Origin: Pieris napi
Taxonomy: Eukaryota > Arthropoda > Insecta > Lepidoptera > Pieridae
Assembly (NCBI RefSeq): GCF_905475465.1
Contig: NC_062258.1
Coordinates: forward strand, 2,604,001 to 2,668,000
Direction of reading: 5' to 3'
Length of the DNA: 64,000 nt
Shown: positions 38,322 through 49,396 of the stretch, piece after piece
How the letters are laid out: every line of letters begins with the position of its first letter
Position numbering within the stretch: the stretch's first letter is position 1
Notes under the pieces: model-generated
Seen by the model: only the letters and a program-made list of their open reading frames with translations
The model's database searches: none
What the model was told of the DNA's origin: nothing
Position numbers and translations under genes: made by a program

Positions 38322-39677
38322 GTCTGCGAAGGGGGGGTGAGGGGGGGCTGAAATATGGACAGGTGTATTCACCTCTTCGAGCTGAGTCGTTTGATACCCA
38401 ACTCGAGGGGGTGGGGGTGGGGGGGAAGATTTTGTCGCGGTGGGGGGTAAAAACCTATATTGTGGGGTGGAGGGGGGTTTGTGAGAGGAACAATGTGCAC
38501 TATCAAATAGAACTCGCCGAGCCGGTTTAAATAAGCCCAAGCTCGACGGGTTTAGAATAAAAATTTGAAAGTATAAAAAATTTATAATTATGGGGCTGGT
38601 AATCCACCCTACCTTGTGTTAAGGACCAGGATTGCTCGCCAGCTGTTGCTCGTAATGTAGTGGTGATAGGTGTTTTCTGGCTGCCCCCGGAGAGGACAAG
38701 TTGTTGGTGTTGGAGCAGGAGCTGTTCCAGCTGGTCGCCTGATGACTTGGTGTCCAGTTGGGCAGGTGAAAAAGTGTGATGTGCGGTTTGGAACTAATCC
38801 GATGGAATCTTGTGCGGGCTATAAGATGGTGGTTGATTCCGATTTTTCGGAGGTGTGGATCCCCTGGAAACCCTGGATTCCAAGCTATTCCTGGTCGTGG
38901 TTCCTGAATTACTGGGCGAATATTGATGATATTGGTGTCAGTCGGTAGGTTATTTTCTGTACTTTGTCCTTATCGTAATTTGGATTTGGTGTTCTGATGT
39001 TTGGGGGTGGTTAACCCCAAAAAACGGTTTTCCCGTGGTCCGAGAGGATATTTCTGGTCCGATTTTGTCGTGAGATATGTCAAAAGATACCTTTCCGTCT
39101 AGCGCATCTTATAGACATATAAAATTAATTGTGTGTTGTGGGGCCGCTTGCTGGTGGGGAAAATCCTTATTTTTGGTGTTTTTTGCCTCTAGAAAATTAT
39201 TCCTTGGGTCCAAAATTGTAAACTGGGTATCAGGCGATAGCCCTCAATTAGGACTATCGTTTTAAGCTATAATAAGTAACTGTCACAGATCTAAATAAAA
39301 AGTTGTTAACCTTTTTCTGCGGTTTTGTCCGTGAAATCCTCAGTTATGGACCCTTATCGACCAAATTTGGGTCGAAATGTCCGTCTTAATGCACTCTATT
39401 CAACTACACCACAAAAACAATTTTTTAATAACTGAAACTATTTTTAAAAGTCAAAAAACCGAAAAATTTACTGTTTTTTGTGAAAATTAAATGTAAAACT
39501 AAAACTTTTAAAACTGAATTTACCACTATTGGATAGATCGCAGAAGCGCGCATCTATTGATATGTAACACTTTACTCAACACTTAAGAAAAACCACTGTT
39601 ATTATTTTTACAAACTTTTTTGAGGCGCGGAGCGACGTGAGTTCGACCGTTTCGGGTGGCGTTTGGACGCGGACTGG
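38322..39677 (-). promoter_or_regulatory. 5' UTR of gag-only alpha element
   Basis: Homologous to 9298-10653 and 824-1890 along its length, ending in GGACTGG at the TTAGG border. A 92-codon antisense ORF at 38670-38948 recurs in recent copies but is not preserved in the complete element, so I do not call it a gene. Confidence 0.65.
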
Positions 39678-39805
39678 TTAGGTTAGGTTAGGTTAGGTTA
39701 GGTTAGGTTAGGTTAGGTTAGGTTAGGTTAGGTTAGGTTAGGTTAGGTTAGGTTAGGTTAGGTTAGGTTAGGTTAGGTTAGGTTAGGTTAGGTTAGGTTA
39801 GGTTG
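39678..39805 (+). repeat. Telomeric (TTAGG)n
   Basis: About 25 TTAGG units between the gag-only TRAS-like 5' end and a truncated SART-like copy. Confidence 0.97.
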
Positions 39806-41582
39806 GGTGGTTAGCGGGGGTGGAAGGGCATTGGCAGTATCATTAGATATTGCCAATGCCTTCAATAGTCTCCCTTTTGGCGTGGTTGGAGAGGCCCTTG
39901 AATTTTTTGAGGTCCCTCTGTATCTGCGCCGGATAGTGGGGGACTATTTTGCGGAGAGACGGATCGTGTACTCCAATAGAGAAGGCACGGTCTGTTACCA
40001 CCCTGTGCGGTGTGGGGTACCTCAAGGCTCGGTCCTAGGGCCACTCCTGTGGGACATGGCCTACGATTGGGTATTGCGGGGCGCGCTTCTGCCAGGATTG
40101 CGCGTCTTCTGCTATGCAGACGATACCCTCGTAGTGGCCAGTGGGGCAAGCTATGGGGAGGTGGCTCGACTTGCAACGGTTGGCACCTCCCTTACTGTTA
40201 GACGGATAGGGGCCCTGGGACTTAGGGTGTCTCTCGATAAGACGGACGCCCTATTGTTCCATGGCCCTAGGAATGGTCCACCTCCTGGGGCGGTCCTGAT
40301 GGTGGAAGGAGTAAGGGTTCCGGTGTCGTCCAAGATGAAATACCTTGGTCTCGTCTTGGACGGTCGCTGGAACTTTGAGGCCCACTTTAAGGCTCTCGGG
40401 GGGAAGTTAGTGGGGGCAGCGGGGGCGCTAGCAAGGCTTCTGCCTAATATTGGGGGCCCTCAGCAGAGTGTACGGAGGCTGTACTGCGGTGTCATACGCA
40501 GTATGGCCTTGTATGGGGCCCCAATATGGGATGATAGGCTGGGGGCGAAGAACCGCGCCCTGCTCAGGAGGCCGCAGCGAGTGATGGCGGTTCGGGCAGC
40601 TCGCTGCTATCGGACTGTCTCATTCGAGGCGGCGTGCCTGTTGGCGGGGACTCCGCCCTGGGAGTTCGAGGCGGTGGCCCTAAGTGGCCTGTATCGTCTC
40701 AAGTGTGAGACGAGAGCAGATGGCCGATGGGCCGAATTGGTCGGACCAGCGAGGAGGCAAGCCAGGGAGGACACCTTTAATAGGTGGGCCCATGATCTGG
40801 CTATGCCAAGGGCGGGTTTAAGAACAGTGGAGGCGATTCGCCCATTTTTACGGGAATGGGTGAATCGTCCGGGTGGGGCTGTGTCCTTTCGGATGGCGCA
40901 AATGCTGTCCGGGCATGGGTGCTTCGGACGGTTTCTGCACAAGGTGGCGGGACGGGAAATCCATCCCATCTGCCACCATTGTGGCGCCCCGGAGGACACG
41001 GCGGAGCACACCCTGGCTGAATGTGCCACTTGGTCGAGGCAACGCCACGACCTAGTGTCGGTCATCGGGACGGACCTCTCGCTACCGAGCGTTGTTGCAG
41101 CAATGCTTGGTAGCCAAGAGGCATGGCGAGCGGTAGCTTTCTTCTGTGAGCGCGTTTTGCTGCAGAAGGAGGCTGCTGAGCGTCAGCGGGAGGTGTGTGG
41201 CGATGGCCGGAGGGGTTGTGCTCGGCGAAGGCGTGGCGTGGGCGCGGGGGCTGGACGCGAAGAGCGTACGCCCAACAGCGTTCAGCTGCGCCGTCGTTGA
41301 GCCCTTATGCGGACATATTCGCCTGAATTCCCTGGGTTGAATGCCTTGTGCGACCCCCGGGGAATTCAATGCGGTGCCAGATGTCATTCATTCAGAATGG
41401 ATGTGTCTGGCACTGCAGGTGATATGGAGGGCCTAGGAGGAATTTTTAGTGGGTCGGGTTTCTCCCCTCTGGTTAGCAGAGGGATAAGAGATAACCATCC
41501 CCACAGTCCCCGCGGTAGCGACTGCATACGCCCGCGGGCCTGCAATTGTGCATTTTAACCTCCTTCATAAAAAAAAAAAAAA
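39806..41582 (+). mobile_element. SART-like retrotransposon, 5'-truncated in RT
   Basis: Second copy of the element at 30826-33698, cut at the position equivalent to 31917 and fused to TTAGG. The 3' UTR (41301-41568, hairpin at 41371-41416) and poly(A) (41569-41582) are intact. Only a few substitutions separate the copies, so insertion was recent and independent, because the truncation point differs. Confidence 0.92.
39807..41300 (+). pseudogene. SART-like ORF2 fragment from RT motif A onward
   Basis: This is 497 codons open from the telomere junction (first codon GTG, not a real start). It begins VSGGGRALAVSLDIANAF, so the endonuclease and the N-terminal fingers of RT are missing. GVPQGSVLGP, YADD and the CHHCG...H...C zinc motif are intact. 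It cannot be functional alone. Confidence 0.92.
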
Positions 41583-41716
41583 GGTTAGGTTAGGTTAGGT
41601 TAGGTTAGGTTAGGTTAGGTTAGGTTAGGTTAGGTTAGGTTAGGTTAGGTTAGGTTAGGTTAGGTTAGGTTAGGTTAGGTTAGGTTAGGTTAGGTTAGGT
41701 TAGGTTAGGTTAGGTT

Positions 41717-41719
<3 letters not shown>
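41583..41719 (+). repeat. Telomeric (TTAGG)n
   Basis: About 27 TTAGG units flanked by poly(A) of the SART-like copy on the left and poly-T (TRAS-like poly(A) on the minus strand) on the right. Confidence 0.97.
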
Positions 41720-41747
<28 letters not shown>

Positions 41748-41809
41748 CCTTTTAATTGTTAGTAGGCCTACCATCCCCGGCGACTAACGCCCCGGGGCCG
41801 AGGAAGCTA

Positions 41810-44339
41810 AGCTAAAATACAGCTTGAAGTCTTTATTGGAGTAAAACAAATATATACATTGGTTGTGGATTAGGTGGTTGAGGGTTGGTTTTGCTATTTG
41901 ATACAATTCTTTTCCCTCAACCACCTGAACAGAGTCCACGTCTTAAAACTAGTAATTATATAAAAAAGTGAAAGTGAAATATTAACAGGTTATTTTGTGC
42001 TTAAATAAGTAGGTTGATACAATAAAATTTTTAACAACAAAGTAGTAGATAAAAGTGGTTATATAATTATTAAAGTAACAGTTATGTTTATTATTATATA
42101 GGTATTAGGAATTAAACGCGGGTAGGTTGTTGAGGGTCGGTTCTGCTATTAGATACAATAACCTTCCCTCAGCCGCCCAATTTAAGTCCGCTTCCTAATA
42201 CCTACATTAAACATAACACAAACAAAATTTAGAACTAAAGTAAAATAAAAATGTAAAAATACACACTGGAATGAATAAGACAGTTGTTATAGAATTAAGT
42301 TTAAACAGATAGGCTTTAATAATGAGCCTGTAAATGACTGTGCTGGTGTTTGGAGTTGGACACGGGTAGGTTGTTGAGGGTCGGTTCTGCTATTAGATAC
42401 AATAACCTTCCCTCAGCCGCCCAATTTAAGTCCGCTTCCTAACACCAACATTAAACATAACACAGACAAAATTTAGAATTAAAGTAAAAAATAAAAATGT
42501 AAAAATACACAATGGAATGGAATAAAACAGTTGTTATAAGATTAAGTTTAAACAGATAGGCTTTAATAATGTGCCTGTAAATGACCATGATGGTGTTTGG
42601 AGTTGGACACGGGTAGGTTGTTGAGGGTCGGTTCTGCTATTAGATACAATAACCTTCCCTCAGCCGCCCAATTTAAGTCCGCTTCCTAACACCAACATTA
42701 AACATAACACAGACAAAATTTAGAATTAAAGTAAAAAATAAAAATGTAAAAATACACAATGGAATGGAATAAAACAGTTGTTATAAGATTAAGTTTAAAC
42801 AGATAGGCTTTAATAATGTGCCTGTAAATGACCATGATGGTGTTTGGAGTTGGACACGGGTAGGTTGTTGAGGGTCGGTTCTGCTATTAGATACAATAAC
42901 CTTCCCTCAGCCGCCCAATTTAAGTCCGCTTCCTAACACCAACACTAAACATAACACAGACAAAATTTAGAATTAAAGTAAAAAATAAAAATGTAAAAAT
43001 ACACAATGGAATGGAATAAAACAGTTGTTATAAGATTAAGTTTAAACAGATAGGCTTTAATAATGTGCCTGTAAATGACCATGATGGTGTTTGGAGTTGG
43101 ACACGGGTAGGTTGTTGAGGGTCGGTTCTGCTATTAGATACAATAACCTTCCCTCAGCCGCCCAATTTAAGTCCGCTTCCTAACACCAACATTAAACATA
43201 ACACAAACAAAATTTGGAGTTAAAGTAAAATAACAATGTAAAAATACACAATGGAATGGAATAAAACAGTTGTTATAAAATTGAGTTTAAACAGATAGGC
43301 TTTAATAATGTGCCTGTAAATGACTGTGCCGGTGTTTGGAGTCGGACACGGGTAGGTTGTTGAGGGTCGGTTCTGCTATTAGATACAATAACCTTCCCTC
43401 AGCCGCCCAATTTAAGTCCGCTTCCTAACACCAACATTAAACATAACACAAACAAAATTTGGAGTTAAAGTAAAATAAAAATGTAAAAATACACAATGGA
43501 ATGGAATAAAACAGTTGTAATAAAATTGAGTTTAAACAGATAGGCTTTAATAATATGCCCGTAAATGACTGTGCTGGTGTTTGGAGTTGGACACGGGTAG
43601 GTTGTTGAGGGTCGGTTCTGCTATTAGATACAATAACCTTCCCTCAGCCGCCCAATTTAAGTCCGCTTCCTAACACCAACATTAAACATAACACAAACAA
43701 AATTTGGAGTTAATGAAAAATAAAAATGTAAAAATACACAGTGGAATGGAATAAAACAGTTGTTATAAAATTAATTTTAAACAGATAGGCTTTAATAATG
43801 TGCCTGTAAATGACTATGCTGGTGTTTGGAGTTGGACACGGGTAGGTTGTTGAGGGTCGGTTCTGCTATTAGATACAATAACCTTCCCTCAGCCGTCCAA
43901 TTTAAGTCCACTTCTTAACACCAACATTAAACATTACATAAGGAAAAATCAAAATTGCAGTAAAAATAAAAATACACAACAGAATGGAATTAAACCATTT
44001 GATATAGAGCCAAATTTAAACAAGTGAACATAGGGAAGTTTTACATTTGCTTAGAGTTATATTAAAATAAAATTACCCAGTGAAATGGGATTAAACTTAT
44101 AATAAAAATAAAAATGGAATTAATATTATAATTTATGTTTAGTACAGATGGTATTAGCACAGTAAAGTATGATTTAAATAAAACAACAATCGTAAAAAAA
44201 AAATCTAAGTTAAATATTTAAGTGGTTAGTATAATAATTGTAAAAAGTTTAAAAGGTTATAGATGGAGAGAAATGACTATATACATTTTTGTACGGGTGA
44301 GGGTGGATTACTTGCCGATAAATTGTTAAATGTGAGTGT
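41810..44339 (-). repeat. Expanded 3' UTR: nine hairpins, eight in ~245-bp tandem units
   Basis: The first hairpin is at about 41877. Eight tandem units follow, with hairpins starting near 42126, 42371, 42616, 42865, 43111, 43356, 43601 and 43846. Neighbouring units are nearly identical, indicating recent expansion. Here the inner stem is reduced to GAGGG/CCCTC because the right arm reads AACCTTCCCTC. The loop CTGCTATTAGATACAAT is unchanged. The remainder up to 44339 is AT-rich with no gene. Confidence 0.88.
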
Positions 44340-44640
44340 AAAATATAAGATATAAACATTTTGAAGGCTTTGATAGAGCACACGAGGTTTGAGAAGGGTT
44401 GTGTTGTTTAGTAAGGGGTAAGGATTGTGAATGTTTTCGTGTTTTGTGTAGATAAGTGCCCCATAAGAGGTGCAGCGTGTAAAGGTCGTCGTGAATTTAG
44501 TAGTTTTTAGTTTGTAAGAGGTTTTGTGTAGACAGACAAATGCCCCAGTGCAAGTGCTGCGCGTTGAGGTCGCTGTTAATGTGAGTGTTTAATTCAATGT
44601 GTAATTGTGTTGTTTAATATGAAATTAGTGTTTTGTGCAT
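44340..44640 (-). pseudogene. ORF2 remnant in the second gag-only TRAS-like element
   Basis: It has the same two alignable pieces as at 36745-37043: the ORF2 C-terminal region and the duplicated GDFNAWH region. Here an ATG survives at 44640 after TAA-AAC. It opens only an 8-codon frame, MHKTLISY-stop, against MHRNIK at the start of the intact ORF2. RT and RNase H are absent. Confidence 0.72.
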
Positions 44641-44643
44641 GTT

Positions 44644-45954
44644 TTAAATGTAGTTAATTTTTGCCTCAACGCGGGCCCGCATGGCTGTAACTTTGGGGCA
44701 CTTGTCTGAGTCGGCTCGGTGTAGGGTGCCAGTGTTGGTGTTAAATTGTTTGTTGTGTTCGGCGCAGTTGGTGCAGTTGTGTACTTCGGCCTTGCACTCC
44801 GCAGTAGGGTGGTGAGAGGAGCATTTGGCGCATGTGGGTGTGGTATTGGGGCAGCGGCTCTTTGTGTGTCCGAAATTTAGGCAGTTTTGACACTGCCTAA
44901 ATGGTGAGAAGTTGTCGCTGTGGACCCGCTGCATCCCTATGTTAACTCTGCCTAGGTCGGCGAACGCCTTCCAGGCAGAGGGTGTTGTGTTTAGAACCGC
45001 GTTGTACAGTGTAGTGTTTCTGTTATTAGCAATGAATTTTACAGTGAATGTGTGCTTAGCTAGTGTGGTGTTCTGGTCTTTTATTGTTTTAATGAGTTCG
45101 AATTCAGGTATTGTTTTCTTTATGCCTTTTAGTATAATCATTGGGTCTATGCGCTTTTCCTCTTGGGTGTTTATTTTTGTGTTTTTTTGTAGTCGTGTGA
45201 GCGTGTGTAGTTTATGCTCTTCTCTTTCGAAAACGAGTTTTATCTTGTGTTTAGATAGCGGGGTGACCTTTAAGGGGGCGTATCCGCCCTCTCTGAAATT
45301 GACTGTTCTACTAATTTGTGTGAGTATCTGTTCTGCTGTGTCGAGACCCTCTCCAGACACGATGATGGAAGGCCCTGCAGGGGGTTTGGGGGTGGCGGCG
45401 GCCTTAGCGTAGGATTGATGAATATTACGCGGGTCCGCCGACACTGGTTGTATCTCCGACGGCGCGGGTTTAGGGGATTCCTTTAGAACCCTGGTGTGTT
45501 CCTGCAAGGCCTTATTCGATTCATCGAGTAGTCGAGAGTGAGCCTCGAGTTTTTGTATTAGTTGTGTGGTGTGTATTTGTGTATCGGTTGGCGGTGTACT
45601 CGTTGTAGGTGTAATCGTGGCTTTGGTTGCCTGTGGTATGTGCGGTGCGGGGGCGGGAGGGTTGGGGCGGGTGGTAGGTGAGGGGTCAATGAGGCTGACT
45701 ACTCCGAAGAGGCCTTCGATTGCCTCTGTGATTGCAGTTTTTAGTTCCCTTTTTAAGTTGCGGGAGTCAGCGAGAGCTTGTAAGCCTGTCTGCCTATATT
45801 CTTTGGCCATCTCCATGTGAGCCGACTCGGATGGGCATTTATCGCGAGTGAAGGCTGGGCTCAACATCTCTACCAAGGTCCGTCTTGCTGGAGTTGAGGA
45901 CGTAGAGGGAGTAGAGGCTTTGTTTGTTGGTTTGGGTGGAGTTCGGGGTAACAT
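44644..45954 (-). CDS. TRAS-like ORF1 (Gag), second gag-only copy
   Basis: The 436-residue protein starts MLPRTPPKPTNKAS. The N-terminal ~150 residues differ clearly from the copy at 37044-38321 (longer Thr/Pro linker, ARRTLVEMLSPAFTRD). From EAHSRLLDESNKALQEH onward the two are nearly identical, including the three knuckles CQNCLNFGHTKSRC, CAKCSSHHPTAEC and CTNCAEHNKQFN. This mosaic may mean recombination between Gag lineages. The frame stays open for 20 codons upstream, but without an ATG. Confidence 0.9.
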   Translation of the reverse strand: MLPRTPPKPTNKASTPSTSSTPARRTLVEMLSPAFTRDKCPSESAHMEMAKEYRQTGLQALADSRNLKRELKTAITEAIEGLFGVVSLIDPSPTTRPNPPAPAPHIPQATKATITPTTSTPPTDTQIHTTQLIQKLEAHSRLLDESNKALQEHTRVLKESPKPAPSEIQPVSADPRNIHQSYAKAAATPKPPAGPSIIVSGEGLDTAEQILTQISRTVNFREGGYAPLKVTPLSKHKIKLVFEREEHKLHTLTRLQKNTKINTQEEKRIDPMIILKGIKKTIPEFELIKTIKDQNTTLAKHTFTVKFIANNRNTTLYNAVLNTTPSAWKAFADLGRVNIGMQRVHSDNFSPFRQCQNCLNFGHTKSRCPNTTPTCAKCSSHHPTAECKAEVHNCTNCAEHNKQFNTNTGTLHRADSDKCPKVTAMRARVEAKINYI

Positions 45955-47319
45955 TTTGCTGGTGGAGGGTGAGGGGGGGTGAGGGGGGGCTGAAATGTGG
46001 ACAGGTGTATTCACCTCTTCGAGCTGAGTCGTTTGATACCCAACTCGAGGGGGTGGGGGTGGGGGGGAAGATTTTGTCAGGGTGGGGGGTAAAAACCTGT
46101 ATTGTGGGGTGGAGGGGGGTTTTTGAGAGGAACACTGTACACTATCAAATAGAGCTCGCCGAGCCGGTTAAAATAAGCCCAAGCTCGACGGGTTTAGGAT
46201 AAAAATTTTGGAATATTAAAAATTTACAAATATGGGGCTGGTAATCCACCCTACCTTGTGTTAAGGACCAGGATTGCTCGCCAGCTGTTGCTCGTAATGT
46301 AGTGGTGATAGGTGTTTTCTGGCTGCCCCCGGAGAGGACAAGTCGTTGGTGTTGGAGCAGGAGCTGTTCCAGCTGGTCGCCTGATGACTTGGTGTCCAGT
46401 TGGGCAGGTGAAAAAGTGTGATGTGCGGTTTGGAACTAATCCGATGGAATCTTGTGCGGGCTATAGGATGGTGGTAGATTCCGATTTTTCGGAGGTGTGG
46501 ATCCCCTGGAAACCCTGGATTCCAAGCTATTCCTGGTCGTGGTTCCTGAATTACTGGGCGAATATTGATGATATTGGTGTCAGTCGGTAGGTTATTTTCA
46601 GTACTTTGTCCTTATCGTAATTTGGATTTGGTGTTCTGATGTTTGGGGGTGGTTAACCCCAAAAAACGGTTTTCCCGTGGTCCGAGAGGATATTTCTGGT
46701 CCGATTTTGTCGTGAGATATGTCAAAAGATACCTTTCCGTCTAGCGTATCTTATAGACTTATTAAATTAATTGTGTGTTGTGGGGCCGCTTGCTGGTGGG
46801 GAAAATCCTTATTTTTGGTGTTTTTTGCCTCTAGAAAATTATTCCTTAGGTCCAAAATTATAAACTGGGTATCAGGCGATAGCCCTCAATTAGGACTATC
46901 GTTTTAAGCTATAATAAGTCACTGCTACAGATCTAAATAAAAAGTTATTAACCTTTTTCTGCGGTTTTGTCCGTGAAATCCTCAGTTATGGACCCTTATC
47001 GACCAAATTTGGGTCGAAATGTCCGTCTTAATGCGCTCTATTCAACTACACCACAAAAACAATTTTTTAATAACTGAAACTATTTTTAAAGTTGAAAAAA
47101 CTGAAAAATTTACTGTTTTTTGTGAAAATTAAATGTAAAACTAAAACTTTTAAAACTGAATTTACCACTATTGGATAGATCGCAGAAGCGCGCATCTATT
47201 GATATGTAACACTTTACTCAACACTTAAGAAAAACCACTGTTATTATTTTTGCAAACTTTTTTGAGGCGCGGAGCGACGTGAGTTCGACCGTTTCGGGTG
47301 GCGTTTGGACGCAGACTGG
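45955..47319 (-). promoter_or_regulatory. 5' UTR of the second gag-only alpha element
   Basis: Nearly identical to 38322-39677 from about 46000 outward. The terminal segment with GGCGCGGAGCGACGTG (47266-47281) abuts TTAGG. No gene is seen. Confidence 0.65.
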
Positions 47320-47492
47320 GTTAGGTTAGGTTAGGTTAGGTTAGGTTAGGTTAGGTTAGGTTAGGTTAGGTTAGGTTAGGTTAGGTTAGGTTAGGTTAGG
47401 TTAGGTTAGGTTAGGTTAGGTTAGGTTAGGTTAGGTTAGGTTAGGTTAGGTTAGGTTAGGTTAGGTTAGGTTAGGTTAGGTTAGGTTAGGTT
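47320..47492 (+). repeat. Telomeric (TTAGG)n
   Basis: About 34 units ending GGTTAGGTTAAGGG, where the first tRNA-derived unit starts. The same border occurs at 33861 and 55980. Confidence 0.97.
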
Positions 47493-48627
47493 AAGGGCCT
47501 CATAGCCAAGCGGCTTTGTATGTGACCGTGGTGGGTGTGAGGTTCCGGGTTCGATTCCCGGTCCGAGTGTAAATTTATATTTATTCTCGGCCTTTGGTAG
47601 GGCTGTACGGTGCCGGGCGAGTGTTTAAACCGTACATAGTGGGCACAGTTGAGATTCTATAGTGTGCAGTGGGCACCCAACTATATCGATACTCCTGTGT
47701 AGGCTTAGAACGTAGCAATACGCTCTAGGCCGAGGGTGGCAATTACAAGTGGTTAAGTAATTGGACATTCCTTTTTAAGGGCCTCATAGCCAAGCGGCTT
47801 TGTATGTGACCGTGGTGGGTGTGAGGTTCCGGGTTCGATTCCCGGTCCGAGTGTAAATTTATATTTATTCTCGGCCTTTGGTAGGGCTGTACGGTGCCGG
47901 GCGAGTGTTTAAACCGTACATAGTGGGCACAGTTGAGATTCTATAGTGTGCAGTGGGCACCCAACTATATCGATACTCCTGTGTAGGCTTAGAACGTAGC
48001 AATACGCTCTAGGCCGAGGGTGGCAATTACAAGTGGTTAAGTAATTGGACATTCCTTTTTAAGGGCCTCATAGCCAAGCGGCTTTGTATGTGACCGTGGT
48101 GGGTGTGAGGTTCCGGGTTCGATTCCCGGTCCGAGTGTAAATTTATATTTATTCTCGGCCTTTGGTAGGGCTGTACGGTGCCGGGCGAGTGTTTAAACCG
48201 TACATAGTGGGCACAGTTGAGATTCTATAGTGTGCAGTGTGCACCCAACTATATCGATACTCCTGTGTAGGCTTAGAACGTAGCAATACGCTCTAGGCCG
48301 AGGGTGGCAATTACAAGTGGTTAAGTAATTGGACATTCCTTTTAAGGGCCTCATAGCCAAACGGCTTTGTATGTGACCGTGGTGGGTGTGAGGTTCCGGG
48401 TTCGATTCCCGGTCCGAGTGTAAATTTATATTTATTCTCGGCCTTTGGTAGGGCTGTACGGTGCCGGGCGAGTGTTTAAACCGTACATAGTGGGCACAGT
48501 TGAGATTCTATAGTGTGCAGTGGGCACCCAACTATATCGATACTCCTGTGTAGGCTTAGAACGTAGCAATACGCTCTAGGCCGAGGGTGGCAATTACAAG
48601 TGGTTAAGTAATTGGACATTCCTTTTT
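47493..48627 (+). repeat. Tandem array of four tRNA-derived units with pol III boxes
   Basis: Units are 47493-47776, 47777-48060, 48061-48343 and 48344-48627, almost identical. Each has an A box TAGCCAAGCGG (TAGCCAAACGG in unit 4), a B box GGTTCGATTCC within a perfect 5-bp T-arm, and a D-arm (AGCC/GGCT). Each ends in a T5 run (T4 in unit 3), a possible pol III terminator. The acceptor stem does not pair, so this is not a functional tRNA. The array resembles promoter monomers at the 5' end of some LINEs, but with a pol III-type promoter. Confidence 0.85.
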
Positions 48628-49396
48628 GAGTACGCGTCGAGCTGTCGTAGCGACAACTGTGTTTTCGTTCGCTCCGCGTTTGGAAAATTCCAATGGTGGG
48701 TTTTTAGTGGCGGAAAATCCTGTGAGTTGGCATAAAAGATTCAGTAGCAATTACTGCTTCTTTGTATGTTTGTGTGCACTTCGTAGTTATATTCTTAATA
48801 ACTACAAGGCTAAAGTGAGGGGAAATTGACCCGGTGTTTGTGTTTGTGTTACCTTTTATGTGTCGCGACGACACATAAATTGTATGTGTCTTTATTGTGG
48901 GATTACGGTGCAACCGTGAGTGTTACAATTATTTATCTTTGGCCCATTAATTTGGCCAATATAATATAAGTTGCAGCAAGTGAATTGTCGGCCGCCATCT
49001 TGTTTGCTAGTTGGGTGCCAAGGTCGGGCAAACTAGTGAAGCGTCGGTCCGCCATCTTGTTGTTTACAAGTTTGGTGCCAAGGTTGGGGTTTTTCCGTGA
49101 CGCGTTGGACGTCTCTCACACCGAAGTGAGTGGGCGTCCGAAGATTGGACTTCGTCACACCGAAGCGGATTAAGACTTTAAATTTTGGTTTTAATTATTT
49201 AGAATTAAGATTTTAGAATTAAGATTTTGGAATTAATATTGTTTTTGTGTGGTGTTGCCAGGTCTATATTCATTTATCTATTTATTTATTTATATATTTA
49301 TTGGGTAGTGGGGTAGAGTTCTGGGCGGAGGTGGAGTCGGGGATAGAGTCGTCGACTCTAATGTTAGTTGGGGGTAGGGTCTAGTAGCACCTTGAT
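48628..49396 (+). promoter_or_regulatory. 5' UTR of SART-like gag-only element
   Basis: This is 769 non-coding bases. They contain an 11-bp-arm inverted repeat (48855-48879) and two CCGCCATCTTG motifs in element sense (48992-49002 and 49049-49059), each followed by a diverged copy of TTGGTGCCAAGGT. The motif core fits YY1/Pho-type binding sites and is shared with the beta TRAS-like 5' UTR. No gene is seen. Confidence 0.6.

Larger units (their letters stand above)
34519..39677 (-). mobile_element. Gag-only TRAS-like (alpha) element
   Basis: This 5.2-kb element has both ends: 5' UTR (39677-38322), intact ORF1 (38321-37044), a remnant of ORF2 (about 37030-36745), a long 3' UTR with tandem repeats, and poly(A) (34519-34560). 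Compared with the complete copy at 3480-10653, nearly all of ORF2 (about 3.3 kb) is gone while the 3' UTR has grown. The same design recurs at 41720-47319 and 60387-64000, so it is a propagating lineage and not a single accident. Confidence 0.9.
41720..47319 (-). mobile_element. Gag-only TRAS-like (alpha) element, second copy
   Basis: This is a 5.6-kb element with both ends: poly(A) 41720-41747, 3' UTR with tandem repeats, ORF2 remnant (44340-44640), ORF1 (44644-45954) and 5' UTR (45955-47319). Its ORF1 N-terminus and its repeat number differ from the copy at 34519-39677, so it is a distinct gag-only subtype that shares the same ORF2 deletion. Confidence 0.9.

Noticed and set aside
47493..48627. 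Four tandem tRNA genes
   Set aside because: The D-arm and T-arm are recognisable, but the 5' and 3' ends do not form an acceptor stem and each unit continues ~210 bases beyond the tRNA-like part. They are tRNA-derived units, not tRNA genes.
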